DNA from: Rhodoferax sp.
GTDB lineage: Bacteria; Pseudomonadota; Gammaproteobacteria; Burkholderiales; Burkholderiaceae
DNA length: 6,486 nt
Direction: 5' to 3'
Assembly (NCBI GenBank): GCA_028292075.1
Contig: JAQGNA010000630.1
Location: forward strand, 1-6,486
Of this stretch, positions 1 through 6,486 are shown in pieces. A program made the position numbers and the translations under genes. Each line of letters opens with the position of its first letter. Position 1 is the first letter of the stretch. The notes under the pieces were generated by a model, which was not told where the DNA came from, searched no databases, and saw nothing but the letters and a program-made list of their open reading frames with translations.

Positions 1-267
1 GGCGCCGATGTTCCACACGTTGGAGCGAAAGCACACCGCCAATCCGAGCGCGATGACCAGCAGCGGCGTGGCCTTGACCATCAGCTCGCCCAGGGCATAG
101 CTGCTGCGCAGCGGCTCCCAGAAGAACACCTGCAGGCCGCGCACCGGGTCCTTGCCCAGGGCGACGAACAGCAGCACGCCGATCATCACCGTGATGGCCA
201 GTGCCAGGATGGGCGAGCCATAGCTCCAGAATTTCGACGGCTGGGGCCGCGCCTCGAGCTTAAACAT
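1..267 (-). CDS. ABC transporter permease, purine/nucleoside type (N-terminal part, cut by window edge)
   Basis: Inner-membrane permease subunit of a BmpA/Nup-type (YufP-like) importer; only the first 89 codons are present. Translation begins MFKLEARPQPSKF, has a clear hydrophobic segment at about residues 18-38 and a second at about 66-80, and ends with FRSNVWNIGA, which resembles the (F/R)xxxWNIGAEGQ loop typical of this permease family (established family knowledge). The ATG at 267 overlaps the end of the upstream ATPase gene by 8 bp (ATGTTTAA). An AAGGA ribosome-binding site (276-280 on the plus strand) lies 8 nt upstream, inside the ATPase coding sequence, so the two genes are almost certainly co-transcribed and translationally coupled. 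The substrate cannot be read from this fragment; purine nucleoside or base is inferred from the neighbouring ATPase and xanthine dehydrogenase. A second permease and a binding lipoprotein would be expected further left. Confidence 0.9.
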   Translation of the reverse strand, partial: MFKLEARPQPSKFWSYGSPILALAITVMIGVLLFVALGKDPVRGLQVFFWEPLRSSYALGELMVKATPLLVIALGLAVCFRSNVWNIGA

Positions 268-1810
268 GGCTGGCTTCCTTCACCGCATTCACCGTATTCA
301 CCGAATTGATTCCACCCGGCTGGTCCCACAAACCCGACATCCATTCGCCGATCTGCGCGACTGTGGCCTGCGCCCGGTCAACGGACGGTGACAAGCGCCC
401 CTTGGCGATCACGTGCAGGCGGTCGCTGATCTCGAACAACTCGTCGAGTTCTTCGCTCACCACCAGCACCGCGCAGCCCGCGTCGCGCAGCGCGAGGATG
501 GCACCGCGGATCTGCGCCGAGGCGCCCACGTCCACACCCCAGGTCGGCTGCGAGACGATCAGCAGCTTGGGGGCGGCGTCGATCTCGCGGCCGACGATGA
601 ATTTCTGCAGGTTGCCGCCCGACAGCGACTTGGCCGCCGCCTGCGGCCCGCCCGCCTTGACGTTGTAGCGCTCGATGATGCTGCGGGCCTGCGTGGCCAA
701 CGCCTTCACGTTGATCCAGCCCGTCTTGCCGAGGGCGTCGTCGCGCGTGAGCAGCAGGTTGTGCGCAAGCCCGAGCGTAGGCACGGCGCCGCGGCCAAGC
801 CGTTCTTCCGGCACGAAGTGCACGCCAAGGCTGCGGCGCTCGCGCGGCCGCAGGTGGGCCGCGTCCTGGTCGAAGATGCGGATCATCGGAGCGGCGGCAC
901 GGCAGTCTTCGCCCGACAGCGCATAGAGCAGCTCGCGCTGGCCGTTGCCCGACACGCCCGCAATGCCCACCACCTCGCCCGCGCGCACCTGCAGGGTCAC
1001 GCTTTCGAGGTCGACGCCGAACTGGTCATCGCGCGCCAGCGTCAGGGCCTTGACGTCGAGCACGGTGGCGCCGGCCCTCACCTCGCGGTGCTGCAGCGCC
1101 GGTGGTTCGGCGCCGATCATCAGGCGACTCAGCGAGGCATTGGTCTCTTGCCGCGGGTCGCACACGCCGGTGACCTTGCCGCCGCGGAGCACGGTGCAGG
1201 CGCTGCACAGCTCGCGGATCTCATGCAGCTTGTGGCTGATGTAGAGGATGCTGCAGCCTTGCGAGACCAGCTTCTTCAGCACCACGAAAAGCTTTTCCAC
1301 CGCCTGCGGCGTGAGCACCGAGGTCGGTTCATCGAGGATCAGCAGCTGCGGATCGGTGAGGAGCGCGCGGATGATCTCCACCCGCTGCATCTCGCCCACG
1401 CTCAGCGTGTGCACCGGCCGCGTCGGGTCGATGTCGAGCCCGTATTCGCCCGCCTTGGCGGTGATGCGCCGGGTCACCTCGGCGAGCTTCAGGCTCTTGT
1501 CGAGGCCGAGCCACACGTTCTCGGCCACGGTCAGCGTGTCGAACAGGCTGAAGTGCTGGAACACCATGCTGATGCCCAGCGCCCTCGCCTCCTGCGGGTT
1601 GCGAATGTGCACCGGTTGACCGTTGAACAGGACCGTGCCCTCGTCGGGCTTGACCGCGCCGTAGATGATCTTCATCAGCGTCGATTTGCCCGCGCCGTTC
1701 TCGCCCAGCACCGCATGGGCCTCGCCCGGCTGCACCGTGAGCGAGACGCCGCTGTTGGCCACCACCGCGGGATAGCGCTTGGTGATGTTCGTCAGTTGCA
1801 GCCTGGTCAA
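260..1810 (-). CDS. Double-domain ABC transporter ATP-binding protein, purine nucleoside import type (YufO/NupA-like)
   Basis: Cytoplasmic ATPase powering a BmpA/Nup-class importer, 516 aa from a TTG start, the usual length for these tandem-NBD proteins. First domain, complete: Walker A GENGAGKST (36-44), Q-loop Gln85, signature LSVGE (136-140), Walker B LLILDEPTS (156-164), switch His193. Second domain, degenerate: P-loop GVSGNGQRE (285-293), signature LSGGN (396-400), Walker B LLIVSQPTWGVD (416-427) with Gln replacing the catalytic Glu. Such asymmetry is normal in the RbsA/YufO type. The TTG at 1810 gives (M)TRLQLTNITKRYP, a normal NBD beginning, with GGGGGT 7 nt upstream. The frame stays open to an ATG at 1918, but that extension is repeat sequence and has no domain homology that I can see. 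The C-terminus ends in a tripeptide repeat (NSV-NTV-NAV). Sugar import is the alternative; purine transport is favoured by the WNIGA-type permease and adjacent xdhAB. Confidence 0.93.
   Translation of the reverse strand: MTRLQLTNITKRYPAVVANSGVSLTVQPGEAHAVLGENGAGKSTLMKIIYGAVKPDEGTVLFNGQPVHIRNPQEARALGISMVFQHFSLFDTLTVAENVWLGLDKSLKLAEVTRRITAKAGEYGLDIDPTRPVHTLSVGEMQRVEIIRALLTDPQLLILDEPTSVLTPQAVEKLFVVLKKLVSQGCSILYISHKLHEIRELCSACTVLRGGKVTGVCDPRQETNASLSRLMIGAEPPALQHREVRAGATVLDVKALTLARDDQFGVDLESVTLQVRAGEVVGIAGVSGNGQRELLYALSGEDCRAAAPMIRIFDQDAAHLRPRERRSLGVHFVPEERLGRGAVPTLGLAHNLLLTRDDALGKTGWINVKALATQARSIIERYNVKAGGPQAAAKSLSGGNLQKFIVGREIDAAPKLLIVSQPTWGVDVGASAQIRGAILALRDAGCAVLVVSEELDELFEISDRLHVIAKGRLSPSVDRAQATVAQIGEWMSGLWDQPGGINSVNTVNAVKEASHV
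276..280 (-). promoter_or_regulatory. Ribosome-binding site of the permease gene
   Basis: AAGGA on the minus strand, 8 nt before the permease ATG at 267 and inside the last codons of the ABC ATPase gene. It supports the ATG chosen for the permease and coupled translation across the 8-bp overlap. Confidence 0.7.
279..305. repeat. Three tandem 9-bp units (TTCACCGNA) in the 3' end of the ABC ATPase gene
   Basis: On the plus strand the units read TTCACCGCA, TTCACCGTA and TTCACCGAA without spacers, differing only at the eighth base. In the ATPase frame they encode the tripeptide repeat Asn-(Ser/Thr/Ala)-Val three times, residues about 502-510, just before the stop codon. Because the unit is nine bases, copy-number change would keep the frame and the downstream overlap with the permease intact. 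The tail lies outside both nucleotide-binding domains. Confidence 0.85.
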
Positions 1811-1974
1811 TTGAACACCCCCAGGTCGCGCACTGCGTGTCGCTCCCACCCCCTTGCTGGGGGCGAACCCAGTGGCCCGGCAGAGCCGGAGTATGTTGAA
1901 CACCCCCAGGTCGCGCACTGCGTGTCGCTTCCACCCCCTTGCAGGGGGCGAACCCAGTGGTCCGGCAAAGCCGG
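1811..1974. repeat. Two tandem copies of a 79-bp GC-rich hairpin repeat (period 85 bp)
   Basis: Copy 1 is 1811-1889 and copy 2 is 1896-1974, both starting TTGAACACCCCCAGG and ending in CCGG, separated by 6 bp. By eye they differ at 4 of 79 positions. Each copy holds two short hairpins: CCCCC-5 nt-GGGGG (1849-1863 and 1934-1948) and CCGGC-3 nt-GCCGG (1877-1889 and 1962-1974). Compensating changes are not evident, since the four differences fall in loops or outside stems. The period is not a multiple of three and the strand-specific frames carry no recognisable protein, so this is non-coding. It resembles the dispersed intergenic repeats common in Comamonadaceae genomes, which I recall but cannot verify here. 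Copy 1 ends immediately before the TTG start of the ABC ATPase. Confidence 0.88.
1817..1822 (-). promoter_or_regulatory. Probable ribosome-binding site of the ABC ATPase, lying inside repeat copy 1
   Basis: GGGGGT on the minus strand matches the Shine-Dalgarno core GGAGGT at five of six bases. Measured from the GGGGG, the gap to the TTG codon at 1810 is 7 nt. It is the reason for choosing TTG, since the next in-frame ATG lies beyond Walker A and would destroy the domain. The same hexamer in repeat copy 2 has no start codon after it. Confidence 0.5.
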
Positions 1975-2065
1975 TTCCACGGGTTCCCTGGAAGGGGACA
2001 CGGCTCGCTGTTGCTTGACGGCCATGGGTCTGAGTTCGCTGTGGTGGTTGCTCATGATGGAAGTA
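1975..2065. other. Remaining spacer between the repeat pair and the lysR stop codon
   Basis: Ninety-one bases with no supported gene. The first 25 or so bases (GGTTCCACGGG and following, with a small TTCC-CT-GGAA dyad at 1984-1993) look like a continuation of repeat copy 2. No GC stem followed by a T-run on the minus strand is visible, so I see no intrinsic terminator for lysR, and no convincing -35/-10 pair for the transporter operon. Read-through from lysR into the transporter genes is therefore possible. Confidence 0.5.
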
Positions 2066-3004
2066 TCAGGCCGCACGTAGCGCGGCGGCCACGGTCTTGA
2101 TTTGGTCGCGCAGCCACTTGCCTGCGGCCGAGGTGTGGGTGCGTTCGTGCCAGAGCTGGTAGTACATCATGCGGGGAAATGAGATGGGACAGGGCAGGAT
2201 TTTCACTGGCAGGCGGTCGGTGTAGCGTTCGCAATATTGGCGGCCCGTGGTGAGCACCAGCAAGCTCGATGCCACCATGGCCGGAATCAGGCCGAAGTAG
2301 GCGCAGCGGGCGGTGATGCGGCGCTGCAGGCCCAGGCTGTCGAGGTGGTCGTCGATCACGCCCTTCGCGCCGGGGTGCGTGGGGGTGGGAGCGATGTGCT
2401 CGGCGGCCAGCCAGTCGGCCTTGTCCCAGCCACGGCGCACCGCCGGGTGGTCGGCGCTCACCATGCAAACCACTTCATCGCCAAACAGCCGGCCCATGTG
2501 CATCTCGCCGGGCGGCCGGGCCCAGTTGCCCACCACCACGTCGAGCCGGCCCTGCGCCAGGTGCGCCTGGTAGTCGGCGTCGCCGGAGAGCGGATGGATC
2601 TCGACCTGGCACAGCGGCGCCAGCGACTTGATGGTGGCCACCAGCTGCGGCAGGAACAGCGGATCGAGGTAGTCGCTGGCGGCAATGCGAAAGGTGTTGG
2701 TGGCCGTGTGCGGCGTAAAACCGCGCGCGTCGCTGAACAGCACTTCGGCGGCACGAAGAATGCTGGCACTGGGATCGAGCATGCGCATGCCGGCGTCGGT
2801 CGGCACCATGCCGGAGCCAGAGCGCACCAAAAGAGGATCGTCGGCCAGGTCGCGGAGCCGTTTCAATGCCGTGCTGACCGCGGGCTGGGTCATGCCCAGG
2901 CGGATGGCGGCCCTCGATACGCTTCGTTCGGTTAGCACGGTGAACAAGACCCTGATGAGATGGAGGTCGATCTTGTCGAAAAGGGCCTGGTCTCTCATAT
3001 TCAA
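2066..3004 (-). CDS. LysR-family transcriptional regulator, divergent to xdhA
   Basis: DNA-binding regulator of 312 aa, a normal LysR length. The N-terminal winged helix-turn-helix spans about residues 14-72, with the core SVSRAAIRLGMTQPAVS (28-44), followed by LKRLRDLADDPLLVR and the wing up to PTDAG. The linker helix runs to about 93. A type-2 periplasmic-binding-like effector domain follows from FRIAASDYLDPLFLP (about 105) to near the C-terminus; its motifs (GRLDVVVGN, HPAV) resemble the NodD/DntR-like group. The start is taken as TTG at 3004 because AAGGA sits 9 nt upstream; the ATG at 2998 (MRDQALFDKIDLHL) is two codons inside and is the alternative, though its spacing of 15 nt is long. 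The position next to xdhA suggests control of purine oxidation with a purine effector, but this is inference, since nothing in the protein identifies its ligand. Confidence 0.93.
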   Translation of the reverse strand: MNMRDQALFDKIDLHLIRVLFTVLTERSVSRAAIRLGMTQPAVSTALKRLRDLADDPLLVRSGSGMVPTDAGMRMLDPSASILRAAEVLFSDARGFTPHTATNTFRIAASDYLDPLFLPQLVATIKSLAPLCQVEIHPLSGDADYQAHLAQGRLDVVVGNWARPPGEMHMGRLFGDEVVCMVSADHPAVRRGWDKADWLAAEHIAPTPTHPGAKGVIDDHLDSLGLQRRITARCAYFGLIPAMVASSLLVLTTGRQYCERYTDRLPVKILPCPISFPRMMYYQLWHERTHTSAAGKWLRDQIKTVAAALRAA

Positions 3005-3013
3005 CTGAGGATG

Positions 3014-3018
3014 TCCTT
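3014..3018 (-). promoter_or_regulatory. Ribosome-binding site that decides the lysR start
   Basis: AAGGA on the minus strand, 9 nt before the TTG at 3004 and 15 nt before the ATG at 2998. The spacing favours the TTG start. Confidence 0.5.
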
Positions 3019-3021
3019 CAT

Positions 3022-3039
3022 ATGCCGATGCCGATGTCG
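3022..3039. repeat. Tandem hexamer ATGCCG-ATGCCG-ATGTCG upstream of lysR
   Basis: Three consecutive six-base units, the third with one change. They lie just upstream of the lysR ribosome-binding site, so they would be in its 5' leader or overlap its promoter. They could be a chance simple repeat; no known binding motif is recognised. Confidence 0.6.
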
Positions 3040-3071
3040 TTTCGCCGCTGCAAGGCGTACCCTGTCGATTT

Positions 3072-3087
3072 TTGCCGCGTGCGGCAA
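3072..3087. promoter_or_regulatory. 16-bp inverted repeat, candidate operator (TTGCCGC-GT-GCGGCAA)
   Basis: Perfect 7-bp arms around a 2-bp centre, midway between the lysR and xdhA starts and about 85 bp upstream of the xdhA ATG. That distance suits an activator site. The centre spacing does not match the classical LysR T-N11-A arrangement, so it may belong to another regulator or act as an RNA hairpin. Its symmetry is seen directly; its role is inferred. Confidence 0.45.
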
Positions 3088-3100
3088 GTCAGCCGCTCGG

Positions 3101-3110
3101 GTGGCGCCAC
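3101..3110. promoter_or_regulatory. Perfect 10-bp palindrome GTGGCGCCAC in the xdhA leader/promoter region
   Basis: Self-complementary ten-mer, overlapping a second small dyad GCCA-cat-TGGC (3106-3116). It lies about 55 bp upstream of the xdhA start. In DNA this GC-rich, short palindromes arise by chance fairly often, so this is only a candidate site. Confidence 0.3.
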
Positions 3111-3148
3111 ATTGGCACCGCACCATTCCACCGCAAGATTGAAGCCAC

Positions 3149-3154
3149 GAGGAA
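3149..3154 (+). promoter_or_regulatory. Ribosome-binding site of xdhA
   Basis: GAGGAA ends 10 nt before the ATG at 3165. It supports that start over the in-frame TTG at 3072, which lies in the palindromic intergenic sequence and would add 31 residues with no visible domain. Confidence 0.65.
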
Positions 3155-3164
3155 ATCCGCCGAC

Positions 3165-4699
<1,535 letters not shown>

Positions 4700-4703
<4 letters not shown>

Positions 4704-6486
4704 ACGCACCCGACAAACTGCCGCTCGATCCTGCCATCGCCCTCCCTCCCTCGCCTTCCTCTCCTTCCCCTGCGACCTCGCCGGCAAGCGGCGTGTCGCG
4801 CTTCCATGAGAGCGCCCGCGCCCAGGTGGCTGGCGCCGCCCATTACATCGATGACCTGCCGGAGGTGCGCGGCACGCTGCATGCGGCGCCGGTGATGTCG
4901 AACGTGGCCTACGGCCGGCTGCGCGGCATCGACGACACGGCCGCGCGCGCCATGCCGGGCGTGCGCGGCATCGTCTACAGCGCCGACGTCCCCGGCGACC
5001 GCATGCTCGCCGCGTTCGCCGGCGACGAGCCGGTGTTCGCCATCGACACGGTGCAGCACATCGGCCAGGTGGTCGGGCTGGTGGTCGCCGACACGGTGAT
5101 GCAGGCGCGCCGCGCCGCCCGCATGGTGAAGCTCGACATCGAAGCCCTGCCGGCCGTGCTCAGCGTGCACGAGGCGCTGGCCGCCGAGAGCTATGTGCTG
5201 CCGCCGGTGTTCGTGCGGCGTGGCGATGCGGCTGCGGCCCTGGCGCGGGCGCCCCACACCCTGAGCGGCACGCTCGAGGTGGGCGGCCAGGAGCACTTCT
5301 ACCTCGAAGGCCAGGTGGCTTATGTGCTGCCGCAGGAGCAGAACCAGTGGCTGGTCTACAGCAGCACCCAGCATCCGGGCGAGGTGCAGCACTGGGTGTC
5401 GCATGCGCTGGGCCTGCACAACCACGCGGTGCGGGTGGAATGCCGGCGCATGGGCGGCGGCTTCGGTGGCAAGGAGACGCAGGCCGGGCACCTGGCGGTA
5501 TGGGCCGCGGTGGCGGCGCAAAAGCTGCGCTGCCCGGTCAAGCTGCGGCTCGACCGCGACGACGACTTCATGGTCACCGGCAAGCGGCATCCCTTCGCCT
5601 ACCGCTACACCGTGGGCTTCGACGACGACGGCCTGCTCTGCGGCCTGCAGCTGCAGATGGCGGCCAACTGCGGCTTCAGCGCCGACCTCAGCGGCCCTGT
5701 GGCCGACCGCGCCGTGTTCCATGCCGACAACGCCTACTTCCTGGGCGACGTGGAGATCGCCTCCTACCGCTGCAAGACCAACACCCAGAGCCACACCGCC
5801 TTCCGTGGCTTCGGCGGTCCGCAGGGGGTCATCGTCATCGAGTCTATCCTCGGTGACATCGCCCGCCTGCTGGGCCGCGACCCGCTGGCCGTGCGCCGCG
5901 CCAACCTCTACGACGCAGCCCAGCCACCGGGCAAGCCGGTCGACACCTCGGCCGGCGCGCGCAACCACACGCACTACGGCATGGCGGTGGAAGACAACAT
6001 CCTGCATGCGCTGCTCGAGACGCTGGCCGACACGTCGCAGTACATCCGCCGCCGCGAGGCCATCGCCGCCTGGAACGCAACCAGCCCGGTGATCAAGCGC
6101 GGCATGGCGATCACGCCGGTGAAGTTCGGCATCTCGTTCACGGCCACGCTGTTCAACCAGGCCGGCGCGCTGGTGCATGTCTACACCGACGGCAGCGTGC
6201 AGGTGAACCACGGCGGCACCGAAATGGGCCAGGGCCTGAACACCAAGATCGCGCAGATCGTGGCCGACGAACTCGGCGTGCCGTTCGAGCGCGTCATGTC
6301 AACGGCCAGTGACACCAGCAAGATTCCCAATGCCTCGGCCACCGCGGCCTCCAGCGGCACCGACCTGAACGGCCGCGCCGCCCAGTACGCCGCGCGCCAT
6401 GTGCGTGACAACCTGGCCGCCTTCGTCTGCGGGCTCGACGGCTGCGGCGCCGGCGCGGTGCGCTTCCAGGGCGGCGAGGTGATCTC
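4700..6486 (+). CDS. xdhB: Xanthine dehydrogenase large subunit, molybdopterin-binding (C-terminus beyond window)
   Basis: Catalytic molybdenum-cofactor subunit of xanthine dehydrogenase; 595 codons are present and the frame is open to the right edge (R. capsulatus XdhB is about 777 aa). The family core starts near SRFHESARAQVAGAAHYIDD (33-52). Visible active-site signatures, aligned from memory to bovine enzyme numbering: Gln224 in SSTQ (Q767), GGGFGGKE at 252-259 with Phe255 (F798) and substrate Glu259 (E802), Arg369 in TAFRGFGGPQG (R880), Phe480/Thr481 in KFGISFT (F1009/T1010), HGGTEMGQG (504-512), and TAAS (548-551; A1078/A1079). The Glu-Arg pair indicates a purine hydroxylase rather than an aldehyde oxidase or CO dehydrogenase. 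The general-base glutamate (E1261) falls outside. Residues about 15-30 are an unusual Pro/Ser-rich tail. No twin-arginine signal is seen, so the protein is cytoplasmic. xdhC is expected downstream. Confidence 0.97.
4740..4771 (+). repeat. Pyrimidine-only tract (one G) encoding a Pro/Ser-rich N-terminal tail of XdhB
   Basis: Thirty-one of 32 bases are C or T, with imperfect CCCT and CCTTC units. In frame it encodes LPPSPSSPSP (residues 15-24). The tract begins 40 bases after the xdhB start codon and ahead of the conserved fold, so it is probably a disordered tail. The purine-rich strand is the template. Confidence 0.8.

Larger units (their letters stand above)
3005..3164. promoter_or_regulatory. 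Divergent lysR-xdhA intergenic control region
   Basis: This 160-bp gap separates the regulator (minus) from xdhAB (plus) and must contain the promoters of both unless transcription starts within lysR. It holds a 16-bp inverted repeat (3072-3087), a 10-bp perfect palindrome (3101-3110), a looser dyad CGCC-7 nt-GGCG (3043-3057), a tandem hexamer (3022-3039) and a direct repeat CACCGCA (3116-3122 and 3129-3135, period 13). No strong sigma-70 pair is evident on either strand. The arrangement is classic for LysR regulators, which usually bind dyads between themselves and a divergent target. Operator assignment is inference. Confidence 0.6.

Noticed and set aside
285..427. Degenerate second nucleotide-binding site in the ABC ATPase (Glu to Gln in Walker B) as a sign of damage
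   Set aside because: This asymmetry is common in tandem-NBD ATPases of the RbsA/YufO type and does not indicate a pseudogene. (These numbers are residues of the protein, corresponding to roughly bases 530-960.)
1811..1918. N-terminal extension of the ABC ATPase from the ATG at 1918
   Set aside because: The extra 36 residues are translated repeat sequence without domain character, whereas the TTG at 1810 gives a standard N-terminus and has an SD-like hexamer.
1807..2055. 82-codon minus-strand ORF (MSNHHSELRPMAVKQ...) whose TGA overlaps the ATPase TTG start as TTGA, suggesting a coupled leader peptide
   Set aside because: Most of it reads through the two repeat copies in different frames (period 85 bp), there is no Shine-Dalgarno before its ATG, and no homology is recognised. 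The stop/start overlap is probably chance.
413..2080. Long plus-strand ORF of 555 codons opposite the ABC ATPase
   Set aside because: Its product is His/Arg/Ala-rich low-complexity sequence with no domain, lying antisense to a gene with intact Walker and signature motifs. It is a typical GC-rich shadow.
3072..3164. Earlier xdhA start at TTG 3072
   Set aside because: The codon is part of the 16-bp palindrome and the extension has no conserved content; GAGGAA plus ATG at 3165 is better.

Overview
The window is GC-rich, densely coded bacterial DNA. Gene content, codon use and a GC-rich dispersed-type repeat suggest a beta-proteobacterium of the Burkholderiales, most likely Comamonadaceae (Variovorax/Acidovorax-like). 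That placement is inference, because no rRNA or other marker gene is present. All five genes fit purine uptake and oxidative purine breakdown.

Layout. Minus strand, read right to left: a LysR-type regulator (2066-3004); a 255-bp spacer dominated by two 79-bp tandem repeat copies; a complete double-domain ABC ATPase of the BmpA/Nup nucleoside-importer class (260-1810, TTG start); and, overlapping it by 8 bp, the first 89 codons of the cognate membrane permease (1-267), which runs off the left edge. Plus strand, diverging from the regulator across a 160-bp intergenic region with palindromes: xdhA (3165-4703), the [2Fe-2S]/FAD subunit of xanthine dehydrogenase, and xdhB (4700 to the right edge), its molybdopterin subunit. 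The two xdh genes overlap by 4 bp (ATGA). xdhB is cut off after 595 codons, so its C-terminal part, including the general-base glutamate, lies outside.

How the genes could work together. The ABC system would import purine nucleosides or bases, XdhAB would oxidise hypoxanthine/xanthine to urate, and the divergent LysR protein is the obvious candidate to control xdhAB and perhaps the transporter. Missing partners expected just outside are a second permease and a BMP-family binding lipoprotein on the left, and xdhC (cofactor insertion) on the right.

I see no convincing undescribed system, RNA gene, CRISPR array, transposase or phage gene. The less ordinary features are the repeat pair that supplies the apparent ribosome-binding site of the ABC ATPase, three in-frame low-complexity tracts in tails or linkers of neighbouring proteins, and the palindromes between lysR and xdhA. 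Long ORFs opposite the ABC ATPase, lysR, xdhA and xdhB are GC-rich antisense shadows.
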